Of a stretch of 64,000 nucleotides of DNA, positions 46,632 through 55,546 are shown in pieces. Within the stretch, counting starts at the first letter, position 1; each line of letters opens with the position of its first letter. Both the position numbers and the translations under genes were made by a program. The notes beneath the pieces were generated by a model. That model was not told the DNA's origin and made no database searches. It saw only the letters and a program-made list of their open reading frames with translations. The DNA comes from an uncultured Eubacteriales bacterium (GTDB lineage: Bacteria > Bacillota > Clostridia > Oscillospirales > CAG-272), in the NCBI GenBank assembly GCA_949299535.1, contig CASGAQ010000005.1:23513-87512 (forward strand). The letters run 5' to 3'.

Positions 46632-47369
46632 TTATTTTCTTACCATGTCTTTTATTGTGTAAAGACCGGATTTCTTACCGCAGAGGAATTTACCCGCGGA
46701 TACCGCGCCTTCGGCGAAAAGCGCGCGGTTGTGCGCTTCATGTTTGAGCGTAATCGTCTGAGAATCCGTGGAAATAACGACTTCGTGTATACCGACCACA
46801 CTGCCGCAGCGAACGGAATTTATACCGATATCGTTCTTTTCGCGTTTCTTCATACCGTTTCTGCCGATAACGAATTTTGCGTCGGGACGGCTTGTCTTTA
46901 TTTCATTCGCAATGAGAAGAGCCGTGCCGCTGGGCGCGTCCAATTTATTTCTGTGATGAGTTTCCACTATTTCGATATCGGCGTCTTTCATAATTCGCGC
47001 CGCCTCGGCGGCAAAAGCCGCAAGTACAGCTATGCCTATCGACATATTGCCGGAATAAAATACCGGGAGAGTTTCAGCCGTTTCGTTGATATACGAAACT
47101 TCTTCTTCAGTGCAGCCGGTCGTGCCGATAACTGCCGGGACATTGTGCGCCTTAGCCCAGTCGAGAACGCCTCTTACCACGCTGTGGTGTGAAAAATCAA
47201 TTACAACATCTGCCTCTGCCTTGACTTCTGAAAGAGAGGTAAGAACATTTTCACCGTCGCCGTTTACATCTACAAGAGCGGCGACCTCAAGCATATTGTC
47301 TTCGAGAACGAGCTTGGTTATCTCCTTGCCCATTCTTCCCAAAGCACCGTGAACAATAACTTTTATCAT
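46632..47369 (-). CDS. dapB: 4-hydroxy-tetrahydrodipicolinate reductase
   Basis: Reduces HTPA to tetrahydrodipicolinate with NAD(P)H. 245 aa. HGALGRMGKEI nucleotide-binding motif, GTTG, the catalytic ETHHRNKLDAPSGTAL signature, and a substrate-binding C-terminal half. 18 bp downstream of dapA and 63 bp upstream of lysA. Confidence 0.96.
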   Translation of the reverse strand: MIKVIVHGALGRMGKEITKLVLEDNMLEVAALVDVNGDGENVLTSLSEVKAEADVVIDFSHHSVVRGVLDWAKAHNVPAVIGTTGCTEEEVSYINETAETLPVFYSGNMSIGIAVLAAFAAEAARIMKDADIEIVETHHRNKLDAPSGTALLIANEIKTSRPDAKFVIGRNGMKKREKNDIGINSVRCGSVVGIHEVVISTDSQTITLKHEAHNRALFAEGAVSAGKFLCGKKSGLYTIKDMVRK

Positions 47370-47387
47370 GATAAAGCCTCCGAAAAA

Positions 47388-48278
47388 TTATACGTTGAGT
47401 CCGTATTCTCTCATAACGGAGAGCATCTTTTCATAAGGCTCGCCTTCCATGGGAACGAGCGGACCGCGGACAAAGTTTTTGCAGTAACCAAGAGCTGCCA
47501 TAGCAGCCTTTACGGGAATGGGGTTTACGTCGGAGAACATTGCTTTTGTTATCTTGTGCAGATAAAACTGCATCTGAGCCGCGCCTTTAATATCTCCCGC
47601 GAAGAATTTATCGCACATCTCCACCATTTTTTCGGGCAGAACGTTGGAAACGACGGATATTACTCCGAGACCGCCGAGCGACATGAGCGGAACGACCTGA
47701 TCATCGTTGCCGGAGTAGAGTGCAAGACTGCCGTTTGTAAGGGACATTGTTTCGACTATCTTTTCTATATTTCCGTTCGCCTCTTTGACAGCGACGATAT
47801 TCTCGTGTTCAGCAAGAGCAGCATAAGTTGCGGGTTCTATGTTGACGCCGGTGCGGGAAGGAACATTATAAAGAATGATAGGCTTGTCGCTTGCATCCGC
47901 AACGTCGTTGTAAAGTTTTATAAGACCTTTCTGTGAAGTCTTATTGTAATAAGGAGTTACAACAAGAAGGGCGTCCGCGCCTGCTTTGCAGGATTCGCGT
48001 GCCAGAGCGAGTCCGTGTTCGGAATCGTTGCTTCCGGTACCTGCTATAACGGGTACTCTGCCGTTTACTTTCTCAACAGCATAAGAGATAGCGCCGATAT
48101 GGTCTTTGTCGTTAAGCGTAGATGCTTCGCCGGTCGTACCGCAAATAACAAGGGCGTTTATGCCTCTTTTGACCTGATCCTCTATAAGAGCGCCGAACTG
48201 AGGGTAATTGATACCGTTTTCGTCAAGCGGTGTGATAAGAGCGGTTGCAGTGCCTTTAAAAACGAGTTTCTTTTTCAT
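47388..48278 (-). CDS. dapA: 4-hydroxy-tetrahydrodipicolinate synthase
   Basis: Condenses pyruvate and aspartate semialdehyde. 296 aa TIM barrel from ATG at 48278; the frame is open 17 codons upstream but this part lies in the riboswitch expression platform region. GTTGEASTL (substrate Thr), YYNKTSQ, YNVPSRTG and the Schiff-base lysine in VAVKEANG are present. First gene of the lysine operon and directly controlled by the L-box. Confidence 0.96.
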   Translation of the reverse strand: MKKKLVFKGTATALITPLDENGINYPQFGALIEDQVKRGINALVICGTTGEASTLNDKDHIGAISYAVEKVNGRVPVIAGTGSNDSEHGLALARESCKAGADALLVVTPYYNKTSQKGLIKLYNDVADASDKPIILYNVPSRTGVNIEPATYAALAEHENIVAVKEANGNIEKIVETMSLTNGSLALYSGNDDQVVPLMSLGGLGVISVVSNVLPEKMVEMCDKFFAGDIKGAAQMQFYLHKITKAMFSDVNPIPVKAAMAALGYCKNFVRGPLVPMEGEPYEKMLSVMREYGLNV

Positions 48279-48370
48279 AGCTTTTACTTCTTTCTTAAAA
48301 AATATAATTTTTATAAATTCTCGATTCAACTGTATATACGGCTTTTGCGAAAGCTCAGGAACAGAGCATA

Positions 48371-48618
48371 AAAAAACAGCTGACTTGCGTCAGCTATCAA
48401 AAATCAAACAATACGGGAAAAGAAAAAGATATTCCCTTCCGTGTTTTCATAATCAATAGCTCTCCGCAATAAGCGACAATCCGTAAGATATTATTCCGCC
48501 GGACCAGGGAAACGGTATACCGCATACTCCGCCCTTCGGCACCGATCCCTTTTGCTCGGCAGGTATTGCGGATACCTTTTTACAAGCTTTGCTACTGATG
48601 ATCAAGTGCGCCTCTATA
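48371..48618 (-). promoter_or_regulatory. Lysine riboswitch (L-box) with terminator
   Basis: On the minus strand the aptamer runs from TATAGAGGCGC (about 48618) through GTGCCGAAGG, CCCTGGTCCGGC and GGAATAATA to GGAGAGCTATT (about 48455), matching the conserved L-box blocks in order. Downstream AGCTGAC-GCAA-GTCAGCT followed by seven T residues (48371-48396) is the terminator. AGCTAT at the aptamer's closing strand is complementary to ATAGCT at the base of the terminator, giving the alternative antiterminator. High lysine should therefore switch dapA-dapB-lysA-lysC off. Confidence 0.9.
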
Positions 48619-48631
48619 ATTAAACAATAGT

Positions 48632-48661
48632 ATTATATCATAAACTATATATATATGTCAA
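48632..48661 (-). promoter_or_regulatory. Promoter for the lysine operon
   Basis: TTGACA, 18-bp AT-repeat spacer, TATAAT on the minus strand, placing the start site only ~8 bp before the L-box. Confidence 0.78.
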
Positions 48662-48761
48662 TATTTTTCAGCGCAAAAAAAGCTTTAACTGCTTTTTTGG
48701 ACTTTATTCTTCACGATTCACGAAAAATGCGCAGAAAATACGAAATTTTCCGCAGATTCTG

Positions 48762-49184
48762 CTAAGAGCCGCTTATTTTTGAGGAAAGAAGAACTACCGT
48801 CTGCGCGCATTTTTTCACAAGTTCGGAAAGCGGAACGTCCTCTGTTCCGACTACGACAGTTCCGCACTTGTTAAATGGTATCAGTACTTTTTTCGCCTTG
48901 CTTTTAGCTACGGCAAAAGATATCCTCGCGCTTATCTCGCCCATAAGAGAATCGGCTATAACTATCCCGATAGGACCTGCTATTATGTCCGCGTCCGACG
49001 CCTGAACACATACCGCGTTTTCGCCGGTCGCGCCTGACTGAGCACCGCCTTTGAGCATATTTGAGGTTGCCGCACTGTTAGTACCGACGCATACGATCTC
49101 AGCACTCGGCTCAAGTTTAAGTATCTCCTCTATAACGGAGCGGCCAAGCTTTCCGCCCTGCCCGTCTATCACAAGTATTTTCAT
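48762..49184 (-). CDS. DUF3842 family protein
   Basis: 140 aa. VIDGQGGKLGRSV at the N terminus resembles a nucleotide-binding Rossmann start; CVGTNSAATSNMLKGGAQSGATGENAVC and GPIGIVIADSLMGEIS are the conserved blocks of DUF3842, a Clostridia family of unknown function. AAAGGTGGG precedes the ATG. It is a single gene with its own promoter. Confidence 0.85.
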   Translation of the reverse strand: MKILVIDGQGGKLGRSVIEEILKLEPSAEIVCVGTNSAATSNMLKGGAQSGATGENAVCVQASDADIIAGPIGIVIADSLMGEISARISFAVAKSKAKKVLIPFNKCGTVVVGTEDVPLSELVKKCAQTVVLLSSKISGS

Positions 49185-49217
49185 AAACCCACCTTTTTAA
49201 ACTTCTGTCTGAAGACA

Positions 49218-49246
49218 ATATTACCATGATTTAAAAGTTTTTTCAA
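49218..49246 (-). promoter_or_regulatory. Promoter for the DUF3842 gene
   Basis: TTGAAA, 17-bp spacer, TAATAT on the minus strand, 35 bp before the start. Confidence 0.55.
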
Positions 49247-49276
49247 CACCTATCTTAAAATGATACCTCCGAAATG

Positions 49277-49305
49277 TTGACAAGCCGAAGTTTTTACAAT
49301 ACAAT
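49277..49305 (+). promoter_or_regulatory. Promoter for the RlmI-like gene
   Basis: TTGACA, 17-bp spacer, TACAAT, 48 bp before the start. Confidence 0.75.
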
Positions 49306-49352
49306 AATATCTAAACAATATCAGAAAAAATAATCGTGCGGAGAAAAGACAA

Positions 49353-50579
49353 ATGAGCGCAGAAAGAAAATTTCCTAAAATAACCGTCACAAAAAAAGCG
49401 GAATATTCGATAAAAAAGGGGCACCCGTGGATATATGACGCGGAAGTGACTGCCTCTCAGCATATTGAAAACGGCTCGCTCTGCGATGTTTACTCATCAA
49501 AGGATTCATATCTCGGCACAGGCTTCTGGAGCGAAAAAAGCAAGATAAGAGTCCGCCTGCTCTCTTCAAACGCCAATGAAAAATTCGAGCGGTCTTTCTT
49601 CGAACGCAGAATAAAATACGCTTTGAACTACCGCCGTGCGGTAATGGGCGGTGACTTGTCTTCATGCCGAATAGTATTCGGAGAAGCGGACGGGCTTCCG
49701 GGACTCACCGTGGACAAGTTTTCGGATATTCTTGTCGTCCAGGTCCTCTCCTATGGTATGGATAAGATAAAATCGACGATATTCGACATTCTTTTCGAAG
49801 CGTTCGACGCGATAGGTGAAAAAATATCCGGCATATACGAGCGTGAAGACGTCGCAATACGCGAACTTGAAGGACTTCCGCTTTTCAAGGGCTGGTACGA
49901 AAAAGAAGGCCGACCACATCCCGAAAGCACCGTAACACAGATATGCGAAAACGGAGTAAAGTACACCGTTGACGTTGAAAACGGACAAAAAACCGGATTT
50001 TTCCTTGACCAGAAATTCAATCGTCTTGCCGTTTCAAAGCTTGCAAAAGACAGATGTGTTCTTGACTGCTTTACTCATACAGGCTCTTTTGCCATGAATG
50101 CGGTAATGGGCGGCGCAAAACGCGTAACAGCAGTCGATGTTTCGCAGTCCGCCGTAGATATGGCGCGCGCTAACGCAAGACTCAACGGTATAGAGGATAA
50201 AATGGACTTTATCTGCACTGATGTTTTCGACCTGCTCCCCTCTTTGGAAAAAGAAAAAAACTCGCCGTATGATTTTATAATACTCGATCCTCCCGCATTT
50301 ACAAAGAGCCGCAAAACAGCAAACTCTGCATACCGCGGATATAAAGAGATAAACTACCGCGCGATGAAACTTCTTCCACGAGGCGGATTTTTGGCTACAT
50401 GCTCTTGCTCTCACTTTATGCCGAGCGAAGATTTTGTAAAAATGCTCAAGGAAGCCGCGCTCGACGCAAAAGTCGAACTGAAGCAGATAGAGGCAAGAAC
50501 GCAGGGCCCCGACCATCCCATTCTTTTGCATGTACCCGAAACGGATTATCTCAAATTCTATCTTTTCCAAGTCGTATAA
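49353..50579 (+). CDS. Class I SAM-dependent rRNA methyltransferase (RlmI/YwbD-like)
   Basis: 408 aa. N-terminal PUA RNA-binding domain (ITVTKKAEYSIKKGHPWIY...), an RlmI-type middle (FGEADGLPGLTVDKF; GQKTGFFLDQKFNR), then the Rossmann methyltransferase fold with LDCFTHTGSFAMNA (SAM motif I), VDVSQSAVDMA, FILDPPAFTKS and a CSCSHFM loop with Cys. The family makes 5-methylcytosine in 23S rRNA; the exact base is not determined by sequence. Confidence 0.9.
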   Translation: MSAERKFPKITVTKKAEYSIKKGHPWIYDAEVTASQHIENGSLCDVYSSKDSYLGTGFWSEKSKIRVRLLSSNANEKFERSFFERRIKYALNYRRAVMGGDLSSCRIVFGEADGLPGLTVDKFSDILVVQVLSYGMDKIKSTIFDILFEAFDAIGEKISGIYEREDVAIRELEGLPLFKGWYEKEGRPHPESTVTQICENGVKYTVDVENGQKTGFFLDQKFNRLAVSKLAKDRCVLDCFTHTGSFAMNAVMGGAKRVTAVDVSQSAVDMARANARLNGIEDKMDFICTDVFDLLPSLEKEKNSPYDFIILDPPAFTKSRKTANSAYRGYKEINYRAMKLLPRGGFLATCSCSHFMPSEDFVKMLKEAALDAKVELKQIEARTQGPDHPILLHVPETDYLKFYLFQVV

Positions 50580-50592
50580 ATTATTGCACATG

Positions 50593-50633
50593 AAAAAACG
50601 GACTTCTTAAATTTAATAAGAGTCCGTTTTTTT
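50593..50633. terminator. Bidirectional terminator
   Basis: AAAAAACGGACT...TT pairs with AA..AGTCCGTTTTTT between the convergent methyltransferase and wecB genes. Confidence 0.9.
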
Positions 50634-50651
50634 GCGCCGATTTTATGATAT

Positions 50652-51758
50652 TCAAATTTCCGTGTATCCTTTTTCTATTATATCGGCAATACGAATACAC
50701 GCTTTTCCGTCACCGTAAGGATTTGCAGCGTGCGCCATGGCGGAGTATACACTTCCGTTGTCTAAAATATTTGAAAGTCCTCGGCGAACACTTTCAAAAG
50801 TATTTCCAACAAGAGTAGCCGTACCTGAGTTCACCGCTTCGGGCCGCTCGGTAGTGTTCCGCATTACAAGCACGGGAACGCCGAATGCAGGAGCCTCCTC
50901 TTGTATGCCGCCGCTGTCGGTAAGCGCGATATAAGAACGAGCCAGAATATTGTGAAATTCAAAAACATCGAGCGGTTCTGAAAGTTTCACCTGCTCAAAG
51001 CCTCCGAAAACCTCATGGGCGGCTTTTTTTACAGCCGGATTCGGGTGAACGGGATAAATCGCGCAAATATCGGGATGCGAAGAAAGAACCTCTTTTATCG
51101 CTGCAAACATTTCGCGCATCGGCGCGCCGAGATTTTCTCTGCGGTGCGCCGTTAAAAGTATCATCTTTCTGCCGCCTGCAAAATCGAGTGCAGGGTGAGA
51201 AAAACTCTCTTTAACAGTAGTCTTGAGCGCGTCTATCACTGTGTTGCCGGTGATGAAAACTCCCGCTTCCTGTCTTCCCTCAGAAACGAGGCGGCGCGCG
51301 GAAAGCTCGGTCGGAGCAAAATGATATAAGGAAAGCGAATCCACGGCTGTTCTGTTGAACTCCTCGGGATAAGGCGAGGATATATCATATGTGCGAAGCC
51401 CTGCCTCAACATGACCGACAGGCACTCCCATATAAAACGCTGAAAGAGCCGCCGCAAACGCCGTCGTTGTATCTCCGTGAACGAGAACAAGGTCATATTT
51501 CTCTTTTTCAAGAATCGAACGCATACCGCGCATTACTTTTTCCGTGATATCAAACAGCGTCTGACCTTCCGTCATAACGGAAAGGTCAGCGTCAGGCTCG
51601 ATACCGAAAAAAGAAAGTACGGGAGAGAGCATCTCTCTGTGCTGTCCCGTAACACAAACTTTCACGCGAACGGAAGGACGCTTCATAAGCTCCAACGCAA
51701 GCGGACACATTTTAACGGCTTCCGGGCGCGTGCCGAAAACAAGCATTATATTCTTCAA
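50652..51758 (-). CDS. wecB: UDP-N-acetylglucosamine 2-epimerase (non-hydrolysing)
   Basis: Interconverts UDP-GlcNAc and UDP-ManNAc for teichoic acid linkage units or other surface polymers. 368 aa from a TTG at 51758 (MKNIMLVFGTRPEA), which has AAAGGA 8 nt upstream; the frame is open 26 codons more but without a binding site. VTGQHREML, HGDTTTAFA, GHVEAGLRT, TAHRRENLG and LTDSGGIQEEAP are all intact. It is monocistronic here. Confidence 0.94.
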   Translation of the reverse strand: MKNIMLVFGTRPEAVKMCPLALELMKRPSVRVKVCVTGQHREMLSPVLSFFGIEPDADLSVMTEGQTLFDITEKVMRGMRSILEKEKYDLVLVHGDTTTAFAAALSAFYMGVPVGHVEAGLRTYDISSPYPEEFNRTAVDSLSLYHFAPTELSARRLVSEGRQEAGVFITGNTVIDALKTTVKESFSHPALDFAGGRKMILLTAHRRENLGAPMREMFAAIKEVLSSHPDICAIYPVHPNPAVKKAAHEVFGGFEQVKLSEPLDVFEFHNILARSYIALTDSGGIQEEAPAFGVPVLVMRNTTERPEAVNSGTATLVGNTFESVRRGLSNILDNGSVYSAMAHAANPYGDGKACIRIADIIEKGYTEI

Positions 51759-51818
51759 TTCACAAATCCTTTCCGCATTATTTTTTCGTGTTCTCCAATA
51801 AATCAAACCTACTTTAGT

Positions 51819-51847
51819 ATTATATTCCTTCTGCAAAGATAAAGCAA
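51819..51847 (-). promoter_or_regulatory. Promoter for wecB
   Basis: TTGCTT, 17-bp spacer, TATAAT on the minus strand. The remaining divergent gap up to the rnf promoter (51848-52001) is AT rich with no coding or RNA signal seen. Confidence 0.6.
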
Positions 51848-52001
51848 CAAATACTTTATTTTTGCAAGATATTTCAGAGCCGGTTTTATTTATTTTTTTT
51901 GTTTTGTATTATTTTATTCTGAAAACTGCAAATAATCTTAAATATATTCATGCTGCAAACATTGAACGAGCTGCACCGAATGTTTGATATATGTTTGGGT
52001 A

Positions 52002-52030
52002 TTGACACTTTTTCGCAAAAAATATATAAT
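52002..52030 (+). promoter_or_regulatory. Promoter for the rnf operon
   Basis: TTGACA, 17-bp spacer, TATAAT, about 110 bp before rnfC. Confidence 0.78.
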
Positions 52031-52034
52031 ATTC

Positions 52035-52063
52035 AAATATAGTGTAAATAAATATAGTGTAAA
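52035..52063 (+). repeat. Direct repeat just downstream of the rnf promoter
   Basis: AAATATAGTGTAAA occurs twice with a 15-bp period, starting 5 bp after the -10 box and so spanning the expected start site. GACACTTTTT, containing a partly complementary sequence, occurs over the -35 element and again at about 52079. Looks like paired operator sites for an unknown regulator. Confidence 0.5.
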
Positions 52064-52138
52064 AAATCGCTATCACCGACACTTTTTATGCATTCACACA
52101 TAAACAACAAATAAGGCAACGAATCAAGAGGTGAAAAT

Positions 52139-53464
52139 ATGTCTTTTTATCTTAGCGGAGTTCATATTCCGCACAAAAAGAATACTGCCGAAATGGCGCC
52201 CGTAAGAATGAACATACCGAAAACAGTAGTTCTTCTTACATCAATGCATATCGGCAAACCGGCTTTACCCGTTGTAAAAGCCGGAGATCACGTCGATGTC
52301 GGCACGCTTGTAGCGGAACAGAACGGAGTCGTATCTTCTCCCGTATATTCCGGCGTTTCCGGAACCGTAAAAAAAATCGAGGACGCACTGTTGGCAGGCG
52401 GAACATTCGCTCCCGCCGTCGTCATAGAGACAGACGGACTTCAGACAAAAGACCTGAATATCTTGCCGCCTCAGATAAACGGATATGAAGATTTTATCAC
52501 GGCAGTCAAAAAAAGCGGTATCGTCGGACTCGGCGGAGCGGGTTTCCCCACTTATGTAAAACTCGACGTAAAGGACACTTCCAAAATACAGGAGCTTATC
52601 ATCAACTGCGCGGAATGTGAGCCTTATATAACGAGCGACACACGCACCATGCTCGACAAAACGGAAGAAATCGAATACGCGATATCGCTTTTCGAGAAAT
52701 ATCTGGGAATAAAAAAGACTGTTATCGGAGTGGAGTCGCATAACAAGAAGGCTATTGAAAAAATGAAACAAATAGCCGCAAAAAATCCCAACGCAGAAGT
52801 AAAGATACTCCCTTCAGTATATCCTCAGGGCGGAGAAAAAGTTCTTATATACCATACAGTAAAAAAGGTAGTTCCCGCAGGAAAGCTTCCCATAGACGTA
52901 GGCTGTATCGTATGCAACTGTACTACCATGGCGGCTATCGCGGAATTTATAAGGACAGGTATGCCGCTCGTTGAAAAATGTATAACAGTAGACGGAAGCG
53001 CCGTAAAAGAGCCTAAAAATGTCATCGTTCCGATAGGCGCAAAACTTGCCGACGTCTTTGAGTTTTGCGGCGGCTTCAAATCAGAACCGAAAAAAGTTCT
53101 GTACGGCGGACCCATGATGGGAATATCAGTACCCGGACTTGAAGTTCCCGTACTCAAAAATACGAACGCGCTCATAGCGCTTAACGAAAAAGACGCAAAA
53201 CGCCCGCACTCAACGCAGTGTATCCATTGCGGAATGTGCGTTTCGCACTGTCCCGTAAAACTCTCTCCCATGGGTATTGCAAAAGCTTATAAAAACGGCA
53301 ACGCCGAAGCTTTGCAAAAGCTACGTGTCGATATTTGCATGGAGTGCGGCTGCTGTTCGTATATCTGCCCTGCAAAACGCCCCCTTGTGGAAACAAATAA
53401 AATGGCAAAAACTATGTTGCGCGAATATCAGAACGCGCAAAAAGAAAAGGATGGCAAAAAATGA
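52139..53464 (+). CDS. rnfC: Rnf electron transport complex subunit C
   Basis: Peripheral NADH-side subunit, 441 aa. Flavodoxin/NuoF-like core with GLGGAGFPTYVKL (FMN/NADH binding) and INCAECEPYIT, an SLBB region, then two [4Fe-4S] motifs (CIHCGMCVSHCP and CMECGCCSYICP). First gene of rnfCDGEAB; GAGGTG precedes the ATG and the stop overlaps rnfD by 4 bp. The complex couples ferredoxin:NAD+ electron flow to Na+ or H+ export. Confidence 0.95.
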   Translation: MSFYLSGVHIPHKKNTAEMAPVRMNIPKTVVLLTSMHIGKPALPVVKAGDHVDVGTLVAEQNGVVSSPVYSGVSGTVKKIEDALLAGGTFAPAVVIETDGLQTKDLNILPPQINGYEDFITAVKKSGIVGLGGAGFPTYVKLDVKDTSKIQELIINCAECEPYITSDTRTMLDKTEEIEYAISLFEKYLGIKKTVIGVESHNKKAIEKMKQIAAKNPNAEVKILPSVYPQGGEKVLIYHTVKKVVPAGKLPIDVGCIVCNCTTMAAIAEFIRTGMPLVEKCITVDGSAVKEPKNVIVPIGAKLADVFEFCGGFKSEPKKVLYGGPMMGISVPGLEVPVLKNTNALIALNEKDAKRPHSTQCIHCGMCVSHCPVKLSPMGIAKAYKNGNAEALQKLRVDICMECGCCSYICPAKRPLVETNKMAKTMLREYQNAQKEKDGKK

Positions 53465-54384
53465 ACGGCTTGAATATATCTGTTTCGCCTCATATCCACA
53501 GTCCGCGCACGACAACAAAAATAATGCTCGACGTAATAATAGCGCTTCTGCCTGCGACAGTCGCCGGAGTGATAATATTCGGTCTGCGTGCGCTTGCAGT
53601 CATAGCGGTATGCATAGCTTCTGCGGTTATAGCTGAATTTCTGTTTAATAAGATCTGCAAAAAAGAGCTTACCGTAACGGATCTGAGCGCAGTTGTAACG
53701 GGACTTTTGCTTGCGCTTAATCTTCCGGCAAACATTCCTCTCTGGCAGGCGGCGATAGGTTCTGTTTTCTCCATAATCGTCGTGAAATGTCTTTTCGGAG
53801 GAATCGGACAAAACTTTGCAAACCCTGCTATCACAGGCAGAATATTCATGCTTGTTACTTTCGGCTCAATGACAAGCGCGGCGTTCCCGACAATAGTTGA
53901 CACCGTTTCGGGCGCTACACCTCTTTCCGTTCTCGGTGAAGGCGGCAAAGCCGATACTCTGGACCTTCTGCTCGGTCTGCGCGGCGGAGCTATCGGAGAA
54001 ACCTGCACGATAGCACTCATCATCGGCGGTATATACCTTGTCGCGCGCAGAGTTATCGTTCCTCACACGCCGATAGCGTTTATCGCAACGGTATTCGTTC
54101 TTTCACTCGCCGTCACACACGACGCAAAGCTGGCGCTTCAGTATACGCTTTCCGGCGGACTTTTCCTCGGTGCAATATTCATGGCGACAGACTATGCCAC
54201 GACTCCCGTCACAAAATGGGGCAAGGTCATATTCGGCGTCGGCGCGGGACTTATCACGATCCTTATAAGATTCTGGGGAGCTTATCCCGAAGGAGTTTCG
54301 TTTGCAATACTCCTTATGAACATTCTCACGCCGTATATTGACAAGCTCACCGCGGCCAAGCCATTCGGAGGTGCAAAAGCATGA
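53461..54384 (+). CDS. rnfD: Rnf electron transport complex subunit D
   Basis: Integral membrane flavoprotein, 307 aa, about nine hydrophobic segments. The SGATPL motif (near residue 155) is the site where ApbE-type enzymes attach FMN to Thr. Other family marks: GGIGQNFANPAITGRIF and ATDYATTPVTKWG. Overlaps both rnfC and rnfG by 4 bp, so translation is coupled. Confidence 0.95.
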   Translation: MNGLNISVSPHIHSPRTTTKIMLDVIIALLPATVAGVIIFGLRALAVIAVCIASAVIAEFLFNKICKKELTVTDLSAVVTGLLLALNLPANIPLWQAAIGSVFSIIVVKCLFGGIGQNFANPAITGRIFMLVTFGSMTSAAFPTIVDTVSGATPLSVLGEGGKADTLDLLLGLRGGAIGETCTIALIIGGIYLVARRVIVPHTPIAFIATVFVLSLAVTHDAKLALQYTLSGGLFLGAIFMATDYATTPVTKWGKVIFGVGAGLITILIRFWGAYPEGVSFAILLMNILTPYIDKLTAAKPFGGAKA

Positions 54385-55544
54385 AAAAATCAATTCAAAG
54401 CATTGCAGTCCTTACGGTAATCTGCGTTGTAACAGCCGTGCTCCTTGCTCTGGTAAACGGTATTACTGCCCCTATCATAGCAAAAGCAGAAGCCGAAAAA
54501 GCAAACGAAGCTCTTCTTGTCGTCATGCCTGACGGAGAAGGATTCGAAGAAATATCCGCAGACGAATATGAGCTTCCCTCAAGCATAACGAACATATACC
54601 GCGAGAAAAACGGCGGCTATGTATTCAAGATGGCTACTACCGGTTATTCTTCCGGTCTTGCGATAATGTGCGGCATTGACAAGGACGGCAAGATAACAGG
54701 CGCCGTATGTCTTTCAAGCGGAGAAACACTCGGATACGAAAAAACGTACGGCGACAGTTTCATAGGTCTTGATTCCGAATCTGCGGACAGCGTAGATATC
54801 ATATCGGGAGCGACCAAAACTACCGCCGCATATAAGAATGCGGTAAAAGATGCGCTTGCCTCGTTTATAATCGTAAACGGAGGAAGCGTCGATATAAGAA
54901 CGAAAGAAGAGATACTTCAGGACAACCTTTCCGCCGTTCTTCCCGCCGGCAAAGAATTTACAAAAGAATTTATCACGGAATCTCTCGGCGATGTAACAGC
55001 CATATATATGTCAGGCAACGGCGAAGGCTATGTTGTCGCCATAGGCGAGCTGTTTATCGGAATAGACAAAAACGGCAACGCCGTAAGCGAAGCCGACGAA
55101 AGCGCAAAAGAAAAAGCGATTGCCGCTTATAACATTCACGTAAATTCCACGCTTGAGGAGATAGAACTTTCAGGATACGAAGGTATCTCGTCAAAAATAC
55201 TGAAAGCATACAAGACTTCGGGCGGAAATTTTGTTTTCGATATAAAAGCGTCCGGATACGGTATGAGCGGCGAGTGGGCAGCTTCCGGCAAACCTATCAA
55301 AATAAAAGTCAGCGCCTCTGACGAAGGCAAGATAATCTCTTGCATAACCGTATCTCAAAGTGAGACCGAAGGTATAGGTTCCGTTTGTGCAGAGCCTTCA
55401 TACTATGAGCAGTACAACGGAAAGACAGAAGCCTCCTTGGGCGAGGTCGACGCCATAAGCGGCGCCACATACACGCACAAAGGTTACAGTTCCGCCGTTT
55501 CCGAAGTATTCAAAACAATAAATATTCTGAAAGGAGCCGAATAA
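54381..55544 (+). CDS. rnfG: Rnf complex subunit G with two FMN-binding domains
   Basis: 387 aa, about twice the usual ~200. One N-terminal membrane anchor (AVLTVICVVTAVLLALVNGIT), then two FMN_bind domains. Domain 1 (~80-160) has GYSSGLAIMCGID...DIISGATKTT; domain 2 (~280-385) has GYGMSGEWAASG...DAISGATYTH. Both SGAT motifs keep the Thr that carries covalent FMN. The linker (~165-275) contains a shorter piece of similar fold (YVVAIGELFIGIDKNGNAVS). In the normal Rnf position between rnfD and rnfE. Confidence 0.92.
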   Translation: MKKSIQSIAVLTVICVVTAVLLALVNGITAPIIAKAEAEKANEALLVVMPDGEGFEEISADEYELPSSITNIYREKNGGYVFKMATTGYSSGLAIMCGIDKDGKITGAVCLSSGETLGYEKTYGDSFIGLDSESADSVDIISGATKTTAAYKNAVKDALASFIIVNGGSVDIRTKEEILQDNLSAVLPAGKEFTKEFITESLGDVTAIYMSGNGEGYVVAIGELFIGIDKNGNAVSEADESAKEKAIAAYNIHVNSTLEEIELSGYEGISSKILKAYKTSGGNFVFDIKASGYGMSGEWAASGKPIKIKVSASDEGKIISCITVSQSETEGIGSVCAEPSYYEQYNGKTEASLGEVDAISGATYTHKGYSSAVSEVFKTINILKGAE

Positions 55545-55546
55545 AA

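Noticed and set aside
52002..52090. Rex redox-repressor site before rnfC
   Set aside because: No TTGTGAA/TTCACAA-type palindrome; only direct repeats.
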